7,611 nt of DNA, taken from positions 1-7,611 of the forward strand of contig CALMDN010000290.1 of the NCBI GenBank assembly GCA_937864935.1. The letters run 5' to 3'. Shown here in pieces: positions 1 through 6,186 of the stretch. Below the pieces are notes generated by a model. It ran no database searches and was not told the DNA's origin. It saw nothing but the letters and a program-made list of their open reading frames with translations. The stretch comes from an uncultured Bacteroidales bacterium (GTDB lineage: Bacteria > Bacteroidota > Bacteroidia > Bacteroidales > Lentimicrobiaceae). The stretch's first letter is position 1, and each line of letters opens with the position of its first letter. Position numbers and translations under genes: made by a program.

Positions 1-737
1 AGCAGGGCACCCCCGCTTTTTCTCCTGGTTGGGTCGACCGAAAGGATGGCCATACGTTTCCCAGGATTGGCCTGCAGAAACCGCCTGACCAGCTCATCTA
101 CCAGCGATGATTTCCCCGCTCCGCCCGTACCGGTAATTCCAAGCACAGGGACTGAAAATTCTGCACAGTTGTTATTCAGCTCATGTGAAAGTTCTTTAAT
201 CTTCTCAGGATGGTTCTCGGCAAGGGTAATGAGGGAGGCCAGGGTGCGGTAGTTGCCGTTGCGCAGTTCATCAGGCCGGATTTCGGTTAAATTTCCAACC
301 TCAAAATCCGATTTGCGCAGCAGGTCATTGATCATACCCTGCAAACCCATCTGCCGCCCGTCATCCGGTGAATAAATCCGGGCAATTCCATACTGATGCA
401 GTTCTTCAATCTCATGTGGAAGGATTACCCCACCGCCTCCACCAAAGATCTTTATGTGTCCGCAGCCCGCTTCCCTGAGCAAATCAAACATATACCTGAA
501 ATACTCCATGTGCCCGCCCTGGTAGGAAGTGATGGCGATGGCCTGCACATCTTCCTGAATGGCACACTGTACCACTTCCTGTACTGAACGGTCGTGGCCA
601 AGGTGAATCACTTCAGCCCCTGACGACTGAAGTATCCTGCGCATAACATTGATGGAAGCATCATGCCCATCGAAGAGAGAGGCTGCTGTAACGATGCGGA
701 TGTGATTTGCGGGCTTGTAAACGGTTGTTTCCTGCAT
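1..737 (-). CDS. icmF: Fused B12-dependent isobutyryl-CoA mutase (IcmF type), N-terminal part; gene runs off the left edge
   Basis: The gene reads leftward from an ATG at 735-737; 245 codons are visible and it is open at position 1. Residues about 12-140 form a cobalamin-binding Rossmann domain with a DGHD motif (residues 23-26); His25 is the expected lower axial cobalt ligand. The strings [15 protein letters not shown], a GGGGG turn at 99-103 and IYSPDDGR are typical of the IcmF family. A P-loop NTPase domain begins near residue 196, with Walker A GTGGAGKS at 203-210 and the [11 protein letters not shown] segment from 233. This B12-domain-then-G-domain order is the signature of IcmF, in which the GTPase chaperone sits between the cofactor and substrate domains; separate methylmalonyl-CoA mutase subunits lack it. 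Family members interconvert isobutyryl- and n-butyryl-CoA, or related acyl-CoAs such as pivalyl/isovaleryl. The substrate-specificity residues lie outside the window, so the exact substrate is unknown. No Shine-Dalgarno is visible; the start was chosen because the conserved domain begins about 11 residues later. Confidence 0.92.
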   Translation of the reverse strand, partial: MQETTVYKPANHIRIVTAASLFDGHDASINVMRRILQSSGAEVIHLGHDRSVQEVVQCAIQEDVQAIAITSYQGGHMEYFRYMFDLLREAGCGHIKIFGGGGGVILPHEIEELHQYGIARIYSPDDGRQMGLQGMINDLLRKSDFEVGNLTEIRPDELRNGNYRTLASLITLAENHPEKIKELSHELNNNCAEFSVPVLGITGTGGAGKSSLVDELVRRFLQANPGKRMAILSVDPTRRKSGGAL

Positions 738-926
738 GAGTATATCAAGATAAGTAAATATATGTGGGTGGAAAGATAATAAAGAATCATTCAATGACGC
801 AACGACCCAGGGATTTTTTTAGATCGGAACCGCTGCTGTGCGATAACAGAAGAGATTCTGATTTAGCCAGGCAGGTGATTCAGAACGAAAATTAATGAAA
901 CTTTCCCTTCATTCACCCGCTATAAA

Positions 927-985
927 ATTCCTGAAACATGACCATCCGGGATTCTGTTCCCGAAAAGTCATAACTATTCAGGAAT
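927..985. other. 59-nt nested imperfect hairpin of unknown function
   Basis: Three perfectly complementary helices nest inside one another. The outer one is ATTCCTGAA (927-935) with TTCAGGAAT (977-985), 9 bp. The middle one is ATGAC (938-942) with GTCAT (967-971), 5 bp. The inner one is CGGGA (947-951) with TCCCG (958-962), 5 bp, closed by a 6-nt loop. Internal loops are small: 2x5 and 4x4 nt. No T-run follows on the plus strand. On the minus strand the stem is followed by only four T, so a terminator role is doubtful. It could be a structured RNA, a cruciform or a remnant of a mobile palindrome. Confidence 0.5.
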
Positions 986-1349
986 GCATCTCTCAGAAGG
1001 TTTGGATCAGCCTGGCAATCGGCATGCCTGATTATTGACTATCAATGTATTACTGTGCTATAGTGTTGCAGGAAATCCCAACAACCGGATATTCCATTTT
1101 TAAACATAATTAAATGGCATTGATTCCCTGATAATTCAGCTGCAGTAATTCCGGTAATTCAATTCTGCAATGTCGCAATTTCGGGCAGAATATCTGCCGG
1201 TAGCACCTTCCCGTGAGCCGGCACAGAAAAAAATCTGTATCGGTCGAAACGCTGACCCATGCAAATCGCTGATTCCAATTTCTGTTGGATAGGGAAATAA
1301 GGTTATTAAAATTATCCTTGACCAATACACCAATCCCCGTAAAATTAGT

Positions 1350-1357
1350 TAGGTTTG
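1350..1357 (+). promoter_or_regulatory. Bacteroidota -7 promoter element (TAGGTTTG) upstream of the M14 peptidase
   Basis: TAGGTTTG matches the TAnnTTTG consensus of the Bacteroidota housekeeping sigma factor exactly. It lies 35 bp before the chosen ATG at 1393, so transcription would start near 1364 and leave a leader of about 30 nt. No TTG is found at the expected -33 spacing; the nearest, at 1318-1320, is too far. The element lies inside the longer in-frame extension that begins at 1285, which argues against that upstream start. Confidence 0.45.
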
Positions 1358-1392
1358 CATTTAGCTACGAATCCTCAAAAAGATCCCAACCT

Positions 1393-3756
1393 ATGAAACG
1401 TATTTTTACGATTTTCCTTTTGTTCGCTTTCACCATGGCGATGGGCCAGCAGGAGAAATACCGGCAGGTTAAAATCCGCATTGCCCCGGAAACACTGAAG
1501 ATTTTGGCCGGGAAAGGCATTGCTGCCGATGCAGGTTTCTACAGTCAGAAAGAAGGAACCTATACTGCAGCACTCAGCCAATCAGAGTTTGTTAAACTTC
1601 AGGAGCTTGGCCTTGACTATACTGTTGAAATAGAGGATCTGGAGTCTTATTATGCTTTGCGCAATGCCGGTTTTAACCCTGAAACCGTTAAGCAGGAAGC
1701 CATGCGCGCTGTCTCTGATTATCCGGTCCCGGCAAACTTCACCCTGGGGTCGTGCGGGGGATTCAGTACCATTGACCAATGCTATGCCCATCTCGACAAT
1801 ATGGCGGCTTTGTTTCCTGATCTGATAACCGTAAAACAACCTGTTTCAACCACCACCTCCATCAACGGTTTACCGGTGTATTACGTTAAAATTTCGGACA
1901 ATCCGAACGAAACAGAAAATGAACCTCAGGTACTTTACACCGGCATGCACCATGCCCGAGAACCCATCGGGATGCAGCATCTCCTGTATTTTATGTACTA
2001 CCTTCTTGAAAATTACAGCATCAATGAAGAAGTACAGCAAATAGTCGACAATACGGAATTGTATATTGTTCCGATTATCAATGTTGACGGGTATCAGTAC
2101 AACATCAATACTCAGCCGAATGGTGGCGGCATGTGGCGGAAAAACCGGCGCAACAATGGAGACGGATCGTACGGGGTTGACCTGAACAGAAACTACGGTT
2201 TTTTCTGGGGTTATGATGATGAGGGTTCTTCTCCTTACCCGGCTGACGATACTTACCGGGGAACGGTTCCTTTCTCGGAACCTGAAACTCAGATAATGAA
2301 AGAGTTCTGCGAAACCCACGATTTTAAAATAGCCCTGAATTACCATAGCTATTCCAACCTCTTGCTGTACCCATGGGGATACATTGAATCAATCTGCCCC
2401 GACGACATGGTGTTTGCCGAGTATTCCCGCCGTATGACTGCCGACAATCAGTATACCTACGGTCCGGGAAGCACCACCATCTATCCTTCAAACGGTGGGT
2501 CTGACGACTGGATGTACGGTGAGCAGACCACCAAAAACAAAATTCTCTCCTACACACCGGAGGTCGGAGGAAACAGCGATGGCTTCTGGCCGCAGTCATC
2601 GCGGATTATCCCGCTTTGTCAGGAAAACATGCTGCAGAGTATCCTGGCAGCCCGGTTCTCAGGAACCTATGCTGAAATTGTGGACAACACACCGCTGATT
2701 GTTCCCGATAAGAGTTATCATGTTCACTTTTCATTGACCCGTCTGGGACAAACCGATGGAACATATACCGTTTCGCTTGAGCCTCTTGGTGATGAATTTA
2801 CTGAAACCGGGAATCCCGTGGTTTTTGAAAACCTGGCAGTTCTCCAGTCCAAGGCCGATTCAATATCATTCCTGTTAAGTGACGGTGTAAAGAGCGGCGA
2901 TACCCTGCGTTATGTGCTCGTACTGAATGACGGATTTTCGGTTACCCGCGATACGATTGAACGGTATTTCGGGACACCGGTGGTGGTTTTCTCAGATGAT
3001 TTTCCTGATCTCGAAAACTGGACCGGAGGCTGGGGCCTTTACGGGATGTTCCCCTGGTCAGCACCCTATTCCATCGCTGATTCACCCTCAGGAAATTATA
3101 CTAACAACACCAACAGCTCTACTACCTTTACACAGAGTGTTTCCCTTAACAATGCCTCTGTTGCGGTACTGAATTTCCAGGCACGATGGAAAACTGAAGC
3201 TGGATTCGACTATGTTCAACTCAAAATCTCTACCAACAATGGCAGTACCTGGACACCGCTGGCTGGTAAATATACCCACCCTGGCACCGAGAATCAGACT
3301 CCGGGGCCTGTGTATGACGGAATCATGAACTCATGGGTCAAAGAAGAAATCAACCTGAGTCAGTATGCCGGGCAGGATATTAAACTCCGTTTCACCCTGC
3401 GCAGTGATGGTGGTGTGGTTGCCGATGGCTTTTTCTTCGACGATCTGACAGTCACCATCATTGATGTAACTACAGGGTTAAATCCTTTGCAAACTGTTCA
3501 GGAAGCCTACCTTTCAGATCCCGTGCCCAATCCGGCATCGGCAAAAGTCCGGTTCATCGTTGACTGTCCGGTTTCAGCAGGCAACGCCCGCTTGCTTGTT
3601 GCGGGCACTGAAGGCAAGGAACTTTTATCTATCCCTGTTTCAGCCGGAAATCACAAAACAGAAATCGATGTTTCGTCACTCAGGCCTGGCATTTACTTTT
3701 GTTCACTTGTTGTCAGCAACCAGATCATTGGTACAAAGAAACTGATCAAACTGTAA
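1393..3756 (+). CDS. Secreted M14 zinc carboxypeptidase with MAM/immune-inhibitor-A-like domain and T9SS sorting domain
   Basis: The product is a 787-aa metallocarboxypeptidase, expected to remove C-terminal residues from peptides outside the cell. Residues 1-18 are a Sec signal peptide (MKR, hydrophobic core, probable AMG/QQ cleavage). Residues about 19-120 look like a propeptide. The M14 domain spans about 125-420. Zinc ligands are His187 and Glu190 (HHARE) and His318 (NYHSY). Substrate-site residues are Arg249 and Arg252 (WRKNRR), and Asn265 and Arg266 (VDLNRN). The catalytic Glu is Glu390 (YTPEVGG). All the key residues are present, so it should be active. A beta-rich linker (about 430-530) is followed by a MAM/immune-inhibitor-A-like jelly roll (534-690, ending FFFDDLTV). 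A type A T9SS sorting domain occupies about 705-787 (DPVPNPAS, PGIYF, terminal KKLIKL). An in-frame ATG at 1285 exists, but only the 1393 start puts the signal peptide at the N-terminus. The gene appears monocistronic. The architecture recalls, without proving orthology to, the CPG70 carboxypeptidase of Porphyromonas gingivalis. Confidence 0.93.
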   Translation: MKRIFTIFLLFAFTMAMGQQEKYRQVKIRIAPETLKILAGKGIAADAGFYSQKEGTYTAALSQSEFVKLQELGLDYTVEIEDLESYYALRNAGFNPETVKQEAMRAVSDYPVPANFTLGSCGGFSTIDQCYAHLDNMAALFPDLITVKQPVSTTTSINGLPVYYVKISDNPNETENEPQVLYTGMHHAREPIGMQHLLYFMYYLLENYSINEEVQQIVDNTELYIVPIINVDGYQYNINTQPNGGGMWRKNRRNNGDGSYGVDLNRNYGFFWGYDDEGSSPYPADDTYRGTVPFSEPETQIMKEFCETHDFKIALNYHSYSNLLLYPWGYIESICPDDMVFAEYSRRMTADNQYTYGPGSTTIYPSNGGSDDWMYGEQTTKNKILSYTPEVGGNSDGFWPQSSRIIPLCQENMLQSILAARFSGTYAEIVDNTPLIVPDKSYHVHFSLTRLGQTDGTYTVSLEPLGDEFTETGNPVVFENLAVLQSKADSISFLLSDGVKSGDTLRYVLVLNDGFSVTRDTIERYFGTPVVVFSDDFPDLENWTGGWGLYGMFPWSAPYSIADSPSGNYTNNTNSSTTFTQSVSLNNASVAVLNFQARWKTEAGFDYVQLKISTNNGSTWTPLAGKYTHPGTENQTPGPVYDGIMNSWVKEEINLSQYAGQDIKLRFTLRSDGGVVADGFFFDDLTVTIIDVTTGLNPLQTVQEAYLSDPVPNPASAKVRFIVDCPVSAGNARLLVAGTEGKELLSIPVSAGNHKTEIDVSSLRPGIYFCSLVVSNQIIGTKKLIKL

Positions 3757-3772
3757 GGTTAATCGTTGCAAC

Positions 3773-3805
3773 AAAAAGGGATAGCTTTCAGGCTATCCCT
3801 TTTTT
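3773..3805. terminator. Bidirectional intrinsic terminator between the convergent peptidase and crp-family genes
   Basis: GGGATAGC (3778-3785) pairs perfectly with GCTATCCC (3792-3799) around a 6-nt loop. The 8-bp stem is flanked by five A on the left and six T on the right, so a U-tract follows the hairpin on either strand. It lies 16 bp after the peptidase stop and about 60 bp past the stop of the minus-strand regulator gene, and it can serve both. Confidence 0.9.
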
Positions 3806-3865
3806 AATACCCTTGTTTTCAACCTGCACTTCCCCAACGCCCGGAATCAGGGCAGGTTTAGTTGG

Positions 3866-4564
3866 CTATCCCAGCTCACTGATCCTTTGCAGGCGTTCCT
3901 GATCAACTACTTTAATGGATTTCCCGTCGATTACAATCAACCCGTCGTCAGTGAATTTTTTCAGCATCCGGATTACCGTCTCCGAACTCATTCCAGACAA
4001 TTCGGCCAGATCTTTACGCGATAACGGCAAGTCAAATTCAGATTGCTTGAAAACCCGGTTGGCCAGACACAGAATGATATCGGCCATGCGTCCAAAGGCC
4101 TGTTTATGGGTCAGGCAGAAAAACCTGCCGTAAATCTGTACACTGTTTGCACTGAGGATGTTGATAACCTCTTTGGCAAACTCGGCATTGGTACTTACCA
4201 GTTTCCTGAAAACATTCACATCGATCTGCTTGATTTCAGAGTCAATGTAGGCCATGGCTGAATACTGGTAGGTGTTGAGGTCCTCAGAAAGGGATGTCAG
4301 CCCCAGCAGGTTTTTCGGAGGGATGATTTTAAGTACCAGTGAATTTACCCCATCGTCGAGAAATGCCTTGGCAAGTCCGCTTTCAACAAACATCACATGA
4401 GAAACAAACCCTCCCTTTTTGCAGATTAACTCGCGCCTCTTGTATTTGATGATAACAGAATTGGCATTCAGATAATCCAGTTCATCGGGGCTCAGTTTCT
4501 CAAAACATTTGCACACATGAGAACTAATCGTACAACTTGAACCTTCAAAACTCATCTTTTCCAT
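3866..4564 (-). CDS. Crp/Fnr-family transcriptional regulator
   Basis: The product is a 232-aa DNA-binding regulator, divergent from the cytochrome-rhodanese unit that it probably controls. Residues about 25-125 form a cNMP-binding-like beta roll (KYKRRELICKKGG ... MFVESGLAKAF). A long dimerisation helix follows, then a winged helix-turn-helix near 165-222 (LSRKDLAELSG, recognition helix SSETVIRMLKKF). In the recognition helix the Glu and Arg match Glu181 and Arg185 of E. coli CRP (Glu209 and Arg213 of FNR). The CRP Arg180 position is Ser, so the half-site should differ from TGTGA. The N-terminus carries three cysteines in CX6CXC spacing, with further Cys downstream, so Fe-S, haem or thiol sensing is possible but unproven. 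AGGAG lies 7 nt before the ATG at 4562-4564; the adjacent ATG at 4565-4567 is an alternative. An in-frame ATG at 4616-4618 exists but would put the promoter element and this Shine-Dalgarno inside the coding region. The subfamily and effector are not resolved. Confidence 0.9.
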   Translation of the reverse strand: MEKMSFEGSSCTISSHVCKCFEKLSPDELDYLNANSVIIKYKRRELICKKGGFVSHVMFVESGLAKAFLDDGVNSLVLKIIPPKNLLGLTSLSEDLNTYQYSAMAYIDSEIKQIDVNVFRKLVSTNAEFAKEVINILSANSVQIYGRFFCLTHKQAFGRMADIILCLANRVFKQSEFDLPLSRKDLAELSGMSSETVIRMLKKFTDDGLIVIDGKSIKVVDQERLQRISELG

Positions 4565-4567
4565 CAT

Positions 4568-4591
4568 AGGTCTCCTCTCCGAGCAAAAGTA
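4568..4591 (-). promoter_or_regulatory. Promoter element and strong Shine-Dalgarno of the crp-family gene
   Basis: Read on the minus strand, TACTTTTG (4584-4591) matches the Bacteroidota -7 consensus TAnnTTTG exactly. It is followed by GGAGAGGAGA (4571-4580), a purine-rich Shine-Dalgarno, just before two adjacent ATG codons. The transcript leader would be very short, about 10-15 nt. No -33 TTG is seen at normal spacing. The Shine-Dalgarno contrasts with the other four genes, none of which shows one. Confidence 0.5.
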
Positions 4592-4670
4592 ATAATTAAT
4601 CATATAAATAACTGTCACAGATCAGTTTCTTAACCAACTTATAGCAAAATTTATACAGACAGATGCCAAC

Positions 4671-4686
4671 TGTTAAAAAGTTAACA
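4671..4686. promoter_or_regulatory. Candidate operator: 16-bp palindrome with Fnr-like half-site spacing
   Basis: TGTTAA and TTAACA form a perfect 6-bp inverted repeat around a 4-bp spacer (AAAG). This is the dyad geometry of Crp/Fnr-family sites such as the FNR box TTGAT-N4-ATCAA. It sits in the 211-bp region between the regulator gene and the cytochrome gene. The best -7-like element for the cytochrome, AATCTTTG at 4703-4710 (7 of 8 matches), would put the start point near 4717-4720 and the palindrome centre at about -39 to -41. That is where class II Crp/Fnr activators bind. Binding by the neighbouring regulator is inferred. Confidence 0.4.
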
Positions 4687-4702
4687 ATGCTTTGAAAAGT
4701 TT

Positions 4703-4710
4703 AATCTTTG
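4703..4710 (+). promoter_or_regulatory. Probable -7 element for the cytochrome-rhodanese unit
   Basis: AATCTTTG matches TAnnTTTG at 7 of 8 positions. No TTG is found at the -33 spacing, as expected for an activator-dependent promoter. Transcription would begin near 4717 and leave a leader of roughly 55-60 nt without a Shine-Dalgarno before the ATG at 4776. Confidence 0.3.
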
Positions 4711-4775
4711 TTCATCAGTAAAGCAATCCGGGTAAAGTCCTGATTATAAGTATTTACTAATATAACTAACTTGAT

Positions 4776-6140
4776 ATGAAACTACTTACGAAACCACTGA
4801 GCGCAATCAGTCTCCTTGCCATCACAATATTTCTGCTTGTGTTTGCTGCAGGTTGTGATAAGGACACCCCTCAGGCAGGAGAGGAAACATCTGTCGCATC
4901 GTGTGAAGGCTGCCATACCAATTATTCGCATCTGCAGAAAGTGTATTCCCCGGATACAGCCATCATTGGTGGCGGTTGCGGGGGTGAAGCTCCCCATTAT
5001 GAACCTTATGACCGTGTTTTTATGGGTGGAGACGGATACAAGGAATACAAAAAATCGGGACACTATAAAATAGGGTGTGTCGGGTGTCATAACGGAACCG
5101 ACAATACTGATGATAAAAAACTGGCACATTCCGGTGACTTTATCAGGCATCCGTCGATGTATGCCGATGAAAAATGCGGAACCTGCCATCAGGAAATCGT
5201 AAGAAATTTTGAAACCAGCATTCACAACGGAACCGGTCAGAAGCGGAAAGTTACCATCAGGAGCGGGTTGAACGGACACGAAGATTTCGACAAACTTCCC
5301 CAGCATCAGATCGAAGGGTACAATGCCAACTGTGCAACCTGCCACGGCACCTGCGGTAACTGTCACATTGTAAGGCCTCTGGCTGGCGGTGGCGGATTGG
5401 CTAAGGGTCACATGTTTACCAAAACCCCCGATATGGTTACCGGATGCGTTGTTTGCCACAGCTCGCGCGGAGGTCATGCTTACCTCGGTGTTGCAGCCGG
5501 CACCCAACCCGATGTACACTTCTCGGAAAACGGATTCAGCTGTCTCGACTGTCATAGTGGTGCAGAACTGCATGGTAACGGTAAACCGGTTAACCAGCGT
5601 TATGCCTATACCGAACTTCCCAAATGCAGTGATTGCCATTCAGGGGTCGAAACATCCAATTCGTTCCACTCCATGCATTACAATGATTTTAACTGCCAGG
5701 TCTGTCATTCACAGGACTATAACAACTGCGGAAGTTGCCATATCCATGGAGAGGGTGCGAGAATTCCTTCATACCTCGGTTTTAAAATTGCGGTGAACCC
5801 CATACCCGACATCAAGCAGGGATTCGACTTTACGCTTGTCAGGCGCACCCTGGCCGCACCCGACAACTGGGAAAAATACGATGTTGCGGAATATGCCAAT
5901 TTCGACGCCTTCCCGACCTATAACTTCACAACCCCCCACAACATCCTGAGATGGACATCGAGAACCAAGGTTACTGACGGTAAATCCTGTTCGTCGAACT
6001 GCCATATCAGAAACGAGAACGGAGCTCTGATCAATTATGACCTCTACCTTTTTGAAACAGACCTGCTTGAATGGGAGAAAAAAGCCTCTGAGGGCATTGT
6101 CGTTGACAATAAATTACCAGCCTCATGGTTCACAAAATAG
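4776..6140 (+). CDS. Multiheme c-type cytochrome lipoprotein (10 CXXCH + 1 CX3CH)
   Basis: This 454-aa envelope electron-transfer protein is predicted to bind 11 c-type haems. Residues 1-26 are a lipoprotein signal peptide ending AAG, with lipid Cys27. CXXCH motifs begin at Cys43, 101, 134, 186, 193, 224, 256, 284, 307 and 318. An eleventh, CSSNCH at 405-410, has three residues between the cysteines. The 186 and 193 motifs are separated by only two residues. Sixteen histidines outside the motifs are enough to give every haem a distal His ligand. Cys68, in a GGGCGG turn, is not part of a haem motif. The C-terminal stretch (TTPHNILRWTS, then the CX3CH) resembles large multiheme cytochromes I recall from metal- and sulfur-reducing bacteria. 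No CXXCK motif (as in octaheme tetrathionate or nitrite reductases) is present, so electron relay is likelier than a known catalytic class. It is followed after 46 bp by the rhodanese gene. The lipid anchor suggests an outer-membrane location. Confidence 0.93.
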   Translation: MKLLTKPLSAISLLAITIFLLVFAAGCDKDTPQAGEETSVASCEGCHTNYSHLQKVYSPDTAIIGGGCGGEAPHYEPYDRVFMGGDGYKEYKKSGHYKIGCVGCHNGTDNTDDKKLAHSGDFIRHPSMYADEKCGTCHQEIVRNFETSIHNGTGQKRKVTIRSGLNGHEDFDKLPQHQIEGYNANCATCHGTCGNCHIVRPLAGGGGLAKGHMFTKTPDMVTGCVVCHSSRGGHAYLGVAAGTQPDVHFSENGFSCLDCHSGAELHGNGKPVNQRYAYTELPKCSDCHSGVETSNSFHSMHYNDFNCQVCHSQDYNNCGSCHIHGEGARIPSYLGFKIAVNPIPDIKQGFDFTLVRRTLAAPDNWEKYDVAEYANFDAFPTYNFTTPHNILRWTSRTKVTDGKSCSSNCHIRNENGALINYDLYLFETDLLEWEKKASEGIVVDNKLPASWFTK

Positions 6141-6186
6141 ATTCACAACCCTAATTAAATAACAAACACTAACCAAAACCAAAAAA

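Larger units (their letters stand above)
738..1392. other. Gene-free divergent spacer between icmF and the M14 peptidase gene
   Basis: This 655-bp stretch separates two divergently transcribed genes. Short open frames occur on the minus strand (about 1110-1333), but they overlap each other in different frames, have no recognisable domain and look like chance. The stretch contains a nested hairpin (927-985), several small inverted repeats between 1094 and 1280, and a -7 promoter element at 1350-1357. I see no tRNA, no rRNA and no recognisable riboswitch. Confidence 0.6.

Noticed and set aside
771..778. TATCTTTC on the minus strand as a -7 element for icmF
   Set aside because: It is only a 7 of 8 match, and the one upstream TTG is about 13 bp away, too close for the usual -33 spacing.
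1110..1333. Two overlapping minus-strand open frames (71 and 65 codons)
   Set aside because: They are in different frames, have no recognisable domain or start signal, and lie in a region rich in short inverted repeats.
1285..1392. In-frame N-terminal extension of the peptidase from an ATG at 1285
   Set aside because: It would bury a good signal peptide 36 residues inside the protein and place a consensus -7 element inside the coding sequence.
1870..2346. 158-codon minus-strand open frame opposite the peptidase
   Set aside because: It overlaps the conserved M14 catalytic core on the other strand and has no domain of its own.
4612..4620. CTGTCACAG as a CRP (TGTGA) operator
   Set aside because: The arms are only 4 bp around one base, with none of the TGTGA-N6-TCACA spacing; the regulator also lacks the Arg that reads TGTGA.
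4782..5639. 285-codon minus-strand open frame opposite the cytochrome gene
   Set aside because: It is a shadow of the plus-strand cytochrome; recurring CXXCH codons keep the opposite frame open. The encoded sequence has no family signature.
4776..6140. Assignment of the cytochrome as an octaheme tetrathionate or nitrite reductase
   Set aside because: No CXXCK active-site haem motif is present and the haem number and order do not fit those families.
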